Shown here: in pieces, positions 1 through 8,611 of the stretch
Layout: each line of letters opens with the position of its first letter
Position numbering within the stretch: position 1 is the stretch's first letter
Source: Actinomarinicola tropica
Lineage (GTDB): Bacteria > Actinomycetota > Acidimicrobiia > Acidimicrobiales > SKKL01
NCBI RefSeq assembly: GCF_009650215.1
Contig: NZ_CP045851.1
Span: forward strand, 1,527,189-1,591,188
Length of the DNA stretch: 64,000 nt
Direction: 5' to 3'
Made by a program: the position numbers and the translations under genes
Notes under the pieces: model-generated
What the model was told of the DNA's origin: nothing
The model's input: only the letters and a program-made list of their open reading frames with translations
Databases searched by the model: none

Positions 1-117
1 GATCCGTTCGCCGCAGGGGACGAACCGTTCGGTCTGGCGTGTCGCGTGTACCAGACCCCCGGTGGCCCGGCCGGCTCCCCGACCCCCGATCAGATCGAGG
101 CGGCCCTGGATGGGTGA
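1..117 (+). CDS. C-terminal end of an unidentified protein (5' partial)
   Basis: The first frame is open from base 1 to a TGA at 115-117 and gives 38 residues ending in TPDQIEAALDG. Codon use is strongly G/C at third positions, as in the neighbours, so this is very likely the end of a real gene whose start lies outside the window. I do not recognise the family from this tail. The stop lies 8 bp inside the next gene, which starts at 110, so the two are probably translationally coupled. The neighbours (a Cys-Cys membrane protein and a MerA-like flavoprotein) suggest a metal or redox role, but nothing in the tail itself shows that. Confidence 0.5.
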   Translation, partial: DPFAAGDEPFGLACRVYQTPGGPAGSPTPDQIEAALDG

Positions 118-358
118 CCGCAAGCTGCTACCGGTTGCCGTCGCCAGCGCCATTGTGTGCTGCGGCGCGATGGCGCTGATCGTCGGGCTCGTCGGGGGTG
201 TTGCGTGGACCGCGATCGGTCGGGTCACGGTGCTCTCGGTCGCGGGTCTGGGCCTCGTGGTGGCGATCGCGTGGTCGCTCGACCGCCGCCGGCACCGTCC
301 CGATCGCACCTGCAAATCCGAAGAGGGACCGGCGCACCGAGATCGAGCGGTGCGATGA
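110..358 (+). CDS. Small two-TM membrane protein with vicinal cysteines, MerF/MerT-like
   Basis: This 82-residue protein starts at the ATG at 110, overlaps the upstream stop, and has its own stop overlapping the next ATG (ATGA at 355-358). It has two hydrophobic segments (about residues 6-30 and 36-58) followed by a basic, Arg-rich tail. The first segment contains Cys17-Cys18. Mercuric-ion importers of the MerT, MerC and MerF families carry such a Cys pair in their first membrane helix. With a MerA-like flavoprotein directly downstream, a role in metal uptake is a reasonable inference, but similarity beyond topology and the Cys pair cannot be judged by eye. It could also be an unrelated small membrane protein. 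Confidence 0.55.
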   Translation: MGDRKLLPVAVASAIVCCGAMALIVGLVGGVAWTAIGRVTVLSVAGLGLVVAIAWSLDRRRHRPDRTCKSEEGPAHRDRAVR

Positions 359-1707
359 CCGACACCTACGACCTGATCGTCATCGGCGCGGGCATGGGCG
401 GCGTCGCCGCCGCGAACAAGTGCGCCTCGCAAGGGTGGAAGGTCGCCATCGTCGACGAACTCCCCTACGGGGGCACCTGCGCGCTGCGGGGCTGTGACCC
501 CAAGAAGATCCTGCGCCGCGGCGCCGAGATCATCGACAGCGCTCGCCTCATGACCGGCAAGGGCATCGACACCAACGGCATGCACATCAACTGGACCGAC
601 CTGATGAAGTACAAACGCGGCTTCACCGACCCGGTCCCCGCCAACATGGAAGCCGAGCTCACCCGCAACGGAGTCGAGACGCTGCACGGCACCGCGCGCT
701 TCGAGGACCAGAACAGACTCTCCGTCGACGACCTGGCCTACGAGTCGGCCCACTTCCTGATCGCCACCGGCGCCCGCCCCCGACCCCTGGACTTACCCGG
801 CCACGAGCACCTGATCGACAGCACCGCCTTCCTCGAACTCGAAGACCTCCCCCGCCGCGTGCTGTTCGTCGGCGGCGGGTTCGTCTCCTTCGAGTTCGCC
901 CACATCGCCGCCCGGGCCGGCGCCCGACCGGTGATCATCGACCGCGGTGCCCGCCCGCTCAAGGGGTTCGACCCCGACCTGGTCGACCTCCTCGTGGCTC
1001 GAAGCTCTGATGCCGGCATCGAAGTACGCACGGAAACGACCATCACCGCCATCGACCAGGTCGGCTCCGGCTACCACGTCGCCCTCGAGACCGCCGGCAA
1101 CCGGGCCGAGATCGAGGTCGATCTCGTCGTCCATGGCGCCGGGCGCATCCCCCAGCTGTCCAAGCTCGCGCTCGACGCCGCCAACGTCGCCCACGACACC
1201 GAAGGCGTGACCGTCGCCGGGCACCTCCAGAGCACCACCAACCCGGCCGTCTACGCCGCCGGCGACGCCGCCGACACCCCCGGCGTCCCACTGACACCGG
1301 TGGCAGTGTTCGAGGGCAAGGTCGCCGCCTCCAACATGCTCAAGGGAACCACCACGACCCCGGACTACGCCGGCGTGCCCACGGCTGTGTTCACCATCCC
1401 CGAACTCGTCCGCGTCGGGCTCCTCGAAGACGAAGCAACAGCAGCCGGCATCGACGTCGATGTCCGCTACAACGACACCAGCGGCTGGTACTCCAACTAC
1501 CGGATCGGTGAGACGACCGCCGCCACCAAGATCCTCGTCGACACCAGCAACGACACGATCGTCGGTGCTCACATGCTCGGGCCCGAGTACGGCGAGCTGA
1601 TCAACGTCTTCAGCCTCGCCATCAAACTCGGCCTCACCACCCGCCAGCTGAAGTCGATGACAGCCGCCTACCCCACCGTCGGGTCAGACCTCGGCTCGAT
1701 GCTCTGA
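355..1707 (+). CDS. FAD-dependent pyridine nucleotide-disulfide oxidoreductase (MerA/glutathione reductase-like)
   Basis: The product has 450 residues. Near the N terminus it has the FAD-binding motif GAGMGG and the redox-active disulfide Cys42-x4-Cys47 in GGTCALRGCDPKK. A central NAD(P)-binding GGGFVSFE motif, a second FAD contact (YAAGDAA) and a C-terminal dimerisation domain follow. In glutathione reductases the dimerisation domain carries a catalytic His in HPT; here the sequence is YPT, and mercuric reductases also have Tyr at that place. However, the C-terminal Cys-Cys pair that delivers Hg(II) in MerA is missing (the protein ends GSDLGSML), as is the N-terminal metal-binding domain. 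The safest call is a disulfide reductase of unknown substrate. It is coupled to the Cys-Cys membrane protein by an ATGA overlap. Confidence 0.85.
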   Translation: MTDTYDLIVIGAGMGGVAAANKCASQGWKVAIVDELPYGGTCALRGCDPKKILRRGAEIIDSARLMTGKGIDTNGMHINWTDLMKYKRGFTDPVPANMEAELTRNGVETLHGTARFEDQNRLSVDDLAYESAHFLIATGARPRPLDLPGHEHLIDSTAFLELEDLPRRVLFVGGGFVSFEFAHIAARAGARPVIIDRGARPLKGFDPDLVDLLVARSSDAGIEVRTETTITAIDQVGSGYHVALETAGNRAEIEVDLVVHGAGRIPQLSKLALDAANVAHDTEGVTVAGHLQSTTNPAVYAAGDAADTPGVPLTPVAVFEGKVAASNMLKGTTTTPDYAGVPTAVFTIPELVRVGLLEDEATAAGIDVDVRYNDTSGWYSNYRIGETTAATKILVDTSNDTIVGAHMLGPEYGELINVFSLAIKLGLTTRQLKSMTAAYPTVGSDLGSML

Positions 1708-1777
1708 CCGGCGCCACACCCGGTTCACCGGACGGGCCCGGGTCACGTCTCGGCCCGCGTCCGTCTCGCCCGACCTC

Positions 1778-2974
1778 TTGACCGTGCTCACACTTCTTCG
1801 CACCAACGGCGAGTTCCGACGCCTCTTCATGGCCCATTCAGTATCCCGGGCCGGCGACGCGTTCAACACCGTCGCGCTCGTCGTCCTCGTATTCGACCTG
1901 ACCGGAACCGGCCTCGGTGTCGCCGGGGCGGTGATGTTCGAGGTGCTGCCCGTCCTTCTGCTGGGTCCCGTCGCCGGGCTCGCTGCCGACCGTCTGCCCC
2001 GACGCCGCCTCATGGTCGGCGCCGACGCAGTCCGCACCGCGGTCGCGCTCGTCCTGGTCGCCTTCGCCCCGTCCGTCGGCGTGGCCTACGCCGTCGCGTT
2101 CGGACTGTCCGCCGGCGCAGTCCTGTTCAACCCCGCGGCCGGTTCGTTGCTGCCCGAGGTCGTCGACGAAGACGACGTCGTCACGGCCAACAGTGCGATG
2201 TGGACCACCTCGGTCACCGCGCAGATCGCCCTGGCCCCGCTGGCCGGGTTCGTCATCGCCGCGTGGGGCGTCGAGGTCGCCTTCGCCGTCAACGCCGCCA
2301 CCTTCGCCATCTCGGGGCTCCTGCTCATCGGACTGCAGGCCGGACGGACGCCCGCCGACATCGCCGTCCGAGGCTGGGCCGGCGTCCTCGCCGGCGTGCA
2401 GACCGTGCGAGCCGACCCGCTCCTGACGCGCCTGGCCATCGTGCAGGTCCTCGCATCGCTGTCCGCTGGGGCCACGAGCGGGCTGCTCGTCGTGCTCGCC
2501 GACCGATGGCTCGGCGTCGGTGCGGGCGGGTTCGGGACGCTGCTCGCGGCGATCGGAGCCGGAGCCGCGGCCGGCCCGCTCCTGTTGCGCCGCTTCATCA
2601 CCGCCAGTGACAAGCGCTGGCTGTTCGGCCCCTTCGCCGTTCGCGGCGGCGTCGACCTCACCCTGGCCGCGGTCGCCAACCCCATCGTTGCCGGCGGCGC
2701 GCTCGTCGCGTACGGCATGTCGACGAGCACTGGCATGGTCGCCTACCAGTCCACCCTCCAGACGCTCGTGCCCGCCGAAACCCGCGGGCGGGCGTTCGCG
2801 TTCTACGACGTGTTGTGGAACTCGGCCCGTCTGCTGTCCCTCGCTGTCGGCGGCGTGCTCGTCGACATCATCGACATCCGGCTCGTCTACGTCGTGTCCG
2901 CCGGACTCCTCTTCGCCGCAGCAGCCGTCGGGCTCACCACCCACATCCCGACCCAGCCCGGAACCGATGACTGA
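1778..2974 (+). CDS. MFS transporter, DHA3/macrolide-exporter-like
   Basis: About 398 residues with some 10-12 hydrophobic segments and the loop motif RLPRRRLMVGAD after the second helix, as in the MFS_3 drug-exporter group. The first recognisable residues are LLRTNGEFRRLF, typical of this group. The start is uncertain: TTG at 1778 opens the frame and GTG at 1784 is equally possible; neither has a clear ribosome-binding site. It lies 70 bp after the flavoprotein gene on the same strand and may be co-transcribed with it. Its substrate cannot be deduced. Confidence 0.8.
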   Translation: MTVLTLLRTNGEFRRLFMAHSVSRAGDAFNTVALVVLVFDLTGTGLGVAGAVMFEVLPVLLLGPVAGLAADRLPRRRLMVGADAVRTAVALVLVAFAPSVGVAYAVAFGLSAGAVLFNPAAGSLLPEVVDEDDVVTANSAMWTTSVTAQIALAPLAGFVIAAWGVEVAFAVNAATFAISGLLLIGLQAGRTPADIAVRGWAGVLAGVQTVRADPLLTRLAIVQVLASLSAGATSGLLVVLADRWLGVGAGGFGTLLAAIGAGAAAGPLLLRRFITASDKRWLFGPFAVRGGVDLTLAAVANPIVAGGALVAYGMSTSTGMVAYQSTLQTLVPAETRGRAFAFYDVLWNSARLLSLAVGGVLVDIIDIRLVYVVSAGLLFAAAAVGLTTHIPTQPGTDD

Positions 2975-3358
2975 CCCCGGACGTGCCAAAGTGGGACTCA
3001 CCCGCTTGCCGATACGAGGCAGAACCCGGAGACTCCGGCTCGGCTCAGATCCGTCTAGGCCCTTGCCACTCGCCGAACGCCGAGCATCCCTCCGGACAAG
3101 GCGTCGGTCCTGGCTGCTGCGATGATCCCGCCTTGAACATGCCCGCGCTGGGCGTCCACGCTCGAGCCTAAGACGATTGAACAGTCGGGTGTCATGTCGG
3201 CGGGACCGGACATCAAAGCGCCTCCTACCGCTCAGCCATAAACAGATGGGGCATGTCACCGAGGTGCCGATTGGGGGCGCCCGAACTTCCGGGGGAAGGA
3301 CGCAGTGTCAACCTCTGTTCCCTGCGTGCTGCAGAACTCGAGCGGGAGCTGATGCCGC
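2975..3358 (+). other. Gene-poor intergenic stretch, no gene supported
   Basis: These 384 bases separate the mer-like/MFS group from the convergent exchanger gene. Base composition is visibly less G/C-biased than in flanking genes. The short open frames here lack a ribosome-binding site and any familiar motif. I see no tRNA fragment, direct repeat or transposase remnant. The change in composition may mark the edge of an acquired segment. Confidence 0.4.
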
Positions 3359-4915
3359 TCAGCCCGCCAGGAGCTGGGCCGCCAGGATCTTCGCGATCAT
3401 CGCCACGGGGAAAACCATGGCGTAGCCGAGGTTGACCCGGTCGTCGCCCCGCGTCCGGTCGTCGGCGAAGGCCAGCACGGCGGGCTGGGTCTGGAGCCCG
3501 GCGAGCAGACCTGCGGCGCCGGGAGGTGCCATCCCCGCGACGCGGGCCGCGAGCCACCCGCCCGCCGCGACCACCACGGTGGTGGCTGCTCCGAGCGCCA
3601 CCACCTCGACGCCGGAGAGCGACGCCACCTCGTCGGCGAACGCCGCGCCCGACGTCGTCCCCACCGTCGCGAAGAACAGCAGCGCGCCGAACTGGCGGAG
3701 GACCGCACCGACGCCGTAGGGGAGCGTCCAGGTGACCCGGCCGGTGCGGCCGAGCGCGCCGAGGAGGAGGCCGACGACGAGCGGACCGCCGGCGGCCCCG
3801 AGGCGCAGGTCGCCGCCGGGGAGGGGGAGAGGGATCTCGCCGACGAGCAAACCGAGCCCGATCCCGATGCCGAGCGTGGCGCCGTCGACCTCGGCGAGCC
3901 CCCGCTCGCTGTCGCCGAGGAACGCCGCGACCTCGTCGAGCCGGTCCCTCGACGCGACGACGCGGACGCGGTCGCCCGGGCGGAGGACCAGCGCCGGGTC
4001 GGCGACGAGGTCCGCGTCGCCGCGGCGGACGCGCGTGATGACCGCACCGAACCGCCCCACCAGGTCGAGGGACCCGATCGATCGACCGGTGGCGCGCCGG
4101 TCCGACACCGCGATGCGTCGGTAGTCGAGCGTGCGACGGTCGAGAGGCAGGTGGATGTCGGCGCGCGGGCCGAGGGCGAGAACGAGGGCGCGCAGCTGCT
4201 CGTCGTGGCCGATGGCGACGACCAGGTCGCCCCGACGAGGACGGACGTCGTCGCTGCCGATGTGGATCCGCCCGCCGATCCGGACCCGCCCGAAGGCGAC
4301 CCCCGGGATGCGCTCGCGCAGCTCGCCGAGGGACGGCACCTCGTCGCGGTCGACCCGGAGCGTCCATGCGACGACCGCGCCGGGACCCGCGTCGGGGCGG
4401 TGGCGGCGCAGCGTCAGCTGGGCGGCGACGAGCATGACGACGACACCGAGCGGATACGTCAGCGAGTACCCGACGGTGGCCGAGGGGTCGCCCGGTCGCA
4501 GCTGCTCGGTCGCGGCGGCGAGTGCCGGCGTGTTGGTCGTCGCCCCGGCGAACAACCCCGCTCGGCCGCCGGGGGCGAGGTCGAGGAGCTCGCCCCCGGC
4601 CCATGCCGCCCCTGCCGCGGTCGTGACGACGACGGCGACGACCGCGCCCGCCGCGAGGCTCCGGCGGTCGGCGGCGACCCGGAGCGAGGGGCCGGCGTCG
4701 AGCCCGACCAGGTAGGTGAAGAAGACCAGGCCGATGGTGAGGACCACCGGTGGCACGACCAGGCGCTCGTCGTAGGCCGAGGCGGCCAAGCCCACGAAGA
4801 GCGCAGCGGCGGGGCCGAGGGAGAAGCCCGCGACCCGCAGGGCGCCGAGGAGCCCGCCGGCGCCGACGACGAGGGCGAGCAGCAGGACGGGGTTGTCGGC
4901 GAGCAGGTCGACCAC
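3359..4915 (-). CDS. AspT/YidE-type antiporter with two TrkA-C domains
   Basis: With a GTG start at 4915 the product has 518 residues. It contains two halves of about five hydrophobic helices each (residues ~5-165 and ~365-515), the aspartate:alanine exchanger (AspT/YidE/YbjL) duplication. Between them lie two soluble RCK_C/TrkA_C-like domains, recognisable by RRGDLVVAIG and RPGDRVRVVAS. Such proteins exchange organic acids or amino acids; the substrate is unknown. The frame stays open upstream, but the GTG sits just before the first hydrophobic helix and leaves about 70 bp between it and the divergent gene starting at 4986. The first half contains FTYLVGLDAGPS, characteristic of the family. 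Confidence 0.8.
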   Translation of the reverse strand: MVDLLADNPVLLLALVVGAGGLLGALRVAGFSLGPAAALFVGLAASAYDERLVVPPVVLTIGLVFFTYLVGLDAGPSLRVAADRRSLAAGAVVAVVVTTAAGAAWAGGELLDLAPGGRAGLFAGATTNTPALAAATEQLRPGDPSATVGYSLTYPLGVVVMLVAAQLTLRRHRPDAGPGAVVAWTLRVDRDEVPSLGELRERIPGVAFGRVRIGGRIHIGSDDVRPRRGDLVVAIGHDEQLRALVLALGPRADIHLPLDRRTLDYRRIAVSDRRATGRSIGSLDLVGRFGAVITRVRRGDADLVADPALVLRPGDRVRVVASRDRLDEVAAFLGDSERGLAEVDGATLGIGIGLGLLVGEIPLPLPGGDLRLGAAGGPLVVGLLLGALGRTGRVTWTLPYGVGAVLRQFGALLFFATVGTTSGAAFADEVASLSGVEVVALGAATTVVVAAGGWLAARVAGMAPPGAAGLLAGLQTQPAVLAFADDRTRGDDRVNLGYAMVFPVAMIAKILAAQLLAG

Positions 4916-4985
4916 GGCGCCTCCACCGGTGACCGGCGCGGATCGCCGGCTGCCGACAGTGTGGACCGGCGTTACGCTCGACCGC

Positions 4986-6509
4986 GTGACGATCCACCGC
5001 GCCCCCGGCGGATCCCCGCGACGGCGGCGAGCTGCCGTCGCCCTCGTCGTGGCGATCTGCGCGTCCGTCCTCACCGGGCCGCCCGCCGGCGCCGCGTTCC
5101 CCGACGTGCCCCCGGGCGCGTTCTACTCGGACGGCGTGGCGTGGCTGGAGGCGGCGGGTCACACCACCGGCGTCGGATCGACCGGCCTGTTCCTCCCGGA
5201 CCGAGTCGTGACCCGGGCCGAGGCGGCGACGTTCCTGTGGCGGATCGAGGGGTCGCCGCCGGCACCGCTGTCGGGCTTCGCCGACGTTCCCACGGGGGCC
5301 TACTACGCCCGTGCCGTCGGCTGGCTGCGCCAGGCCGGTCTCACGACCGGCGTCGGCGGGTCCAACCTCTACGCCCCGAACGCCCCGGTGACGCGGGCCG
5401 AGCTGACGACGCTGCTGTGGCGCCACGCCGAACGTCCGGCCGGATCGCCCACGCCCTTCCCCGACGTCCAGCCGCGCGCCTTCTACACCCAGGCCGTCGA
5501 GTGGATGGTGCAGACGCGCCTCACCACGGGCGTCGGCTGCACCGGCCTGTTCCAGCCCCACGCCGGGCTCACCCGCGGCACGCTCGCCACGTTCCTCCAC
5601 CGCTACGCAGGGCTCGTCGGCATCCGGCCCGGCGGCTACACGCCACCGCCCCCGGCACGCTGCGCGCCGTCGATCTCGGTCACCACCGTGATGAGCGGGT
5701 TGCAGGTGCCGTGGGGCGTCGACACCGCACCGGACGACACCCTCGTCGTCACCGAGCGACCGGGCCGTCTGCGGGTCCGGCTGCCGAACGGCGTGCAGCG
5801 GCAGCTGGCGGCGAACTTCGGCGATCTGCGGGTCTCCGGTGAGACCGGCCTCATGGGCGTCGTCGTCGATCCCGACTTCGCGACCAACCGCCGCATCTAC
5901 ACGTGCCAGGGGCACACGAGCGGCGACGTCCGCGTCTACCCGTGGACGATCGACCCCGGCTGGACCACGGCCACCCGCCAGCCGGTGCTCGTGTCGGGCA
6001 TGCCGGGCAGCTCGAGCGGCCGCCACGGCGGCTGCCAGCTCGAGATCGCCCCCGACGGGCGCCTCCTCATCGGCACCGGCGACGCGGCGCAGGGCACGAA
6101 CCCCCAGGACGTGACGTCCCTCGGCGGCAAGGTGCTGCGCGTCGATCGAGCCACCGGCGAGGGGGCGGCGGGCAACCCGTTCCTCGGCAGCGCCAACGCC
6201 GACACCCGGCGCATCTACACCTACGGCCATCGCAACGTGCAGGGCCTCGCGCTGCGCCCCGGGTCCGGTCAGATCTTCTCGGTGGAGCACGGCCCCACCC
6301 GCGACGACGAGATCAACCTGCTCCAGGCCGGCGTCAACTACGGCTGGAACCCGGTCCCCGGCTACAACGAGAGCGTGCCGATGACCCACGCCGGGGCGCG
6401 GCCCGCGGTCTGGTCGTCGGGAGCTCTGACGCTCGCCACCTCCGGCGCCGACTTCCTGCGCGGCTCCCGCTGGGGGAGCTGGGGGGTCGGTTGGCCGTCG
6501 CCTCGCTGA
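4986..6509 (+). CDS. SLH-domain, PQQ-dependent-sugar-dehydrogenase-like protein, frameshifted near the 3' end
   Basis: GTG start followed by a signal peptide (basic N terminus, VALVVAICASVL, cleavage near PPAGAAF). Three S-layer-homology repeats of about 60 residues follow, each with F[PA]DV, an AV.W / GLTTGVG core and TRAE or TRGT. After a Pro-rich linker comes a glucose/sorbosone dehydrogenase beta-propeller (VPWGVDTAPDDTLVVTERPGRL, GGKVLRVDR, YGHRNVQGLA, EHGPTRDDEINLL). This would be a surface-anchored sugar oxidase using PQQ. The frame is lost at a run of six G at 6481-6486 and stops at 6509; the last ~65 residues of the propeller continue in the next frame to 6694. The break could be a sequencing error or a real mutation. 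Confidence 0.8.
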   Translation: MTIHRAPGGSPRRRRAAVALVVAICASVLTGPPAGAAFPDVPPGAFYSDGVAWLEAAGHTTGVGSTGLFLPDRVVTRAEAATFLWRIEGSPPAPLSGFADVPTGAYYARAVGWLRQAGLTTGVGGSNLYAPNAPVTRAELTTLLWRHAERPAGSPTPFPDVQPRAFYTQAVEWMVQTRLTTGVGCTGLFQPHAGLTRGTLATFLHRYAGLVGIRPGGYTPPPPARCAPSISVTTVMSGLQVPWGVDTAPDDTLVVTERPGRLRVRLPNGVQRQLAANFGDLRVSGETGLMGVVVDPDFATNRRIYTCQGHTSGDVRVYPWTIDPGWTTATRQPVLVSGMPGSSSGRHGGCQLEIAPDGRLLIGTGDAAQGTNPQDVTSLGGKVLRVDRATGEGAAGNPFLGSANADTRRIYTYGHRNVQGLALRPGSGQIFSVEHGPTRDDEINLLQAGVNYGWNPVPGYNESVPMTHAGARPAVWSSGALTLATSGADFLRGSRWGSWGVGWPSPR

Positions 6510-6694
6510 AGGACAGCACGCTGCGGCTCTTCACGTTCGCCCCCGACGGTCGTGTCGTCGGGCAGGAGATCGTGCCCCAGCTGAACGGCACGTTCGGCCG
6601 CTTGAGGGCGGTCGACCAGGCGCCCGACGGCAGCCTCTACGTGACGACCTCCAACGGCAGCGGCGACCGGGTGCTCCGCATCACCGCCGGCTGA
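6487..6694 (+). pseudogene. Displaced C-terminal end of the PQQ sugar dehydrogenase-like gene
   Basis: In the second forward frame the bases after the G run encode GRLAVASLKDSTLRLF and then DQAPDGSLYVTTSN and DRVLRITAG before TGA at 6692-6694. These are the normal closing blades and C terminus of the glucose/sorbosone dehydrogenase family and continue directly from the upstream frame if one G is added to the run at 6481-6486. It has no start codon or ribosome-binding site of its own. Confidence 0.8.
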
Positions 6695-6697
6695 CGA

Positions 6698-8611
6698 TCA
6701 GCTCCCGCCCGCGAGCACGTCCTCGCACCAGTCGAAGCTGCCGTCCTCCTGGCGACCGCCGCAGCTGCGGCCGAACTCCTCGTACTCGGAGCCGACGGGC
6801 GACTCCATGTAGAGGTCGTCGCACGCCGCGCCGTCACCGGCCTCGCACTCCTCCCACAGCACGTCGAGCGACGGATCGTCGCCGTAGGTGTCGGGGAGCG
6901 CCGCCGCGTCGTCCGTGGAGCCGGAGCCCTCGTCGGCGGAGCTGTCGCTCTGGTCGCTGCCGGCGCGCGCTTCGCAGGTGCCGCCGCCCTCGGCGGGGAG
7001 CGTGTCGCCGCAGGTCTCCGCGATCCGCTCCTCCTCCGAGTCGATGGGGGAGGACCACCACAGGTCGTCGCAGGCGCCCATGTCGCCGCCCTGGCAGGCG
7101 TCGACGAGATCCCCGAGGTCGGTCGTCTCGATGGGGCCGCCGATCTCCTCGAACATCTCGGTGGACGAACCGAACAGAGCATCCTCGTCGAGCCCGAGCT
7201 CACCGAACATCGACTCGAACTGCTCCTCGAACCACTGCGCGAGCGACCCGTCCTCGGCGGAGTCGATCAGTCGCTCGATGTGCTCGCGGTCGATGACCCG
7301 CATCACGGCGAGGACGACCTCGGAGTACGAGCGGACGGGGGCCACGTACCAGCCGCCCGGGCCCTCGGCGACGACGAGGCCGACCTCGTCCATCTCGTCG
7401 AGCATCGCCTGGACGTCGCCGATCGGCGTGTCCGTGAGGTCGATCGAGGACTCCGGCGCGTCGGCGGTGCAGACCTCCTCGGTCTCGCCGTCGACGGTGA
7501 TGACGGTGCAGTCCCCGTCGAAGGACATCGAGACCTCTTCGCCGTCGGCGGTGGCACGCAGCGAGAAGGTGGCCGCGGTGACCACCGCGAACCCGTCGCG
7601 CTCGACGATGTCGTAGTCGAGGTCCTCGATCTCGATGTCGAGGCCGGCCTCGGCCACCATCTCGTCGATCGCGGCCTGTCCCTCGTCGAGGAACATCGGG
7701 GCGTAGCGCTGGAGCGCGCTGGCCTCGTCGGGGTGGAGCCGGGCGATCATGCCCTCGAGGTCGAGGTCGGCGATCGACGCCATGAGGCCGTCGACGGCCT
7801 CCTCGGGGGAGTCGGCGCCGATCGGCTGCACGGCCTCGTCGGGCGGCGGCAGCTGCACTCCGGCATCGGCGCGGGCGGCCTCGGCGATCGTGTAGGTGCC
7901 GCTGACGTACCAGCGTCCGTCCTCGCGGACGGCGGTGATCATCACGTCCTCGAACCCCTCGCGGGCCGGCTCGCTGTCGAGCTCGGACATGTCCTCGCCC
8001 TCGAGGGCGCGCTCCTCGAGCAGGGACCCGACGGGCAGCTCCTCGCCCTGGAGGCTCGCGACCATCGTGCCGGAGGCGAACACGTTCACGACGTCCTCGG
8101 CTGCCTCCTCGGTGCGCAGCTCGAGGTCCTCGACCTCGAGGTCGATCCCGCCGACGTCGGACGTGTCGAGCGACTCGTCGAGCACGCCCCAGCGTCGGAG
8201 GTGGTCGACGCCCTCGAGCATCGGGTCGACGAAGGTGCGCCGCTCACCCGGCAGGACGATCTCGGCCATGCCGACGAGGTCCTCGTCGGCCATCGAGTCG
8301 AACAAGCCCGACACCGCGGCCTCGGGGCTGTCCGCACCGCCGTCGGCGCTGGCCAGCTGGGTGACGGCGAACGCGCCGGCGGCGACGACGAGCACGGCCG
8401 CGGCCACCCCGCCGAGGAGCTTGCGTCGGCCCCCACCGCCGTCGGGCGCGGCGTCGGTGGCGAGCGGTGCCGGCTCGGCGGGGGACGCAGGTGCGTCCGC
8501 GGGGGTGGTCGCCACGAGCGGCGCCGTGTGCTCCGTCCACTGGGCGCCGTCCCAGTAGCGCTGGGTCCCCTCCGCGTTGGGGTCGGGGTACCAGCCGGCG
8601 GGGGTGGTCAT
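6698..8611 (-). CDS. DUF2510 membrane-anchored protein with acidic extracellular region
   Basis: 637 residues. The N terminus is a DUF2510 module (GWYPDPN, RYWDG, QWTEHT), usual in actinobacterial membrane proteins. An Ala/Pro-rich linker, the membrane helix LLGGVAAAVLVVAAGAFAV (about residues 64-83) and a long, very acidic outer region follow. The outer part has two similar halves beginning GADSPEAAVSGLFDSM and GADSPEEAVDGLMASI, which look like duplicated lipoprotein-like domains. The tail has paired cysteines in a twice-repeated pattern (DACQGGDMGACDDLWW and ECEAGDGAACDDLYM) likely to form disulfides. Molecular function unknown. Its start overlaps the stop of the upstream membrane protein gene (ATGA), and it converges on the sugar dehydrogenase fragment 3 bp away. 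Confidence 0.75.
   Translation of the reverse strand: MTTPAGWYPDPNAEGTQRYWDGAQWTEHTAPLVATTPADAPASPAEPAPLATDAAPDGGGGRRKLLGGVAAAVLVVAAGAFAVTQLASADGGADSPEAAVSGLFDSMADEDLVGMAEIVLPGERRTFVDPMLEGVDHLRRWGVLDESLDTSDVGGIDLEVEDLELRTEEAAEDVVNVFASGTMVASLQGEELPVGSLLEERALEGEDMSELDSEPAREGFEDVMITAVREDGRWYVSGTYTIAEAARADAGVQLPPPDEAVQPIGADSPEEAVDGLMASIADLDLEGMIARLHPDEASALQRYAPMFLDEGQAAIDEMVAEAGLDIEIEDLDYDIVERDGFAVVTAATFSLRATADGEEVSMSFDGDCTVITVDGETEEVCTADAPESSIDLTDTPIGDVQAMLDEMDEVGLVVAEGPGGWYVAPVRSYSEVVLAVMRVIDREHIERLIDSAEDGSLAQWFEEQFESMFGELGLDEDALFGSSTEMFEEIGGPIETTDLGDLVDACQGGDMGACDDLWWSSPIDSEEERIAETCGDTLPAEGGGTCEARAGSDQSDSSADEGSGSTDDAAALPDTYGDDPSLDVLWEECEAGDGAACDDLYMESPVGSEYEEFGRSCGGRQEDGSFDWCEDVLAGGS

Noticed and set aside
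355-1707. Naming the flavoprotein merA
   Set aside because: The C-terminal Cys-Cys pair and the N-terminal metal-binding domain are missing; only the active-site disulfide and a Tyr are shared.
3225-6389. Long minus-strand frame across the exchanger and sugar dehydrogenase genes
   Set aside because: Composition is Arg/Pro/His-rich as expected for an antisense shadow, and it conflicts with two well-supported genes.
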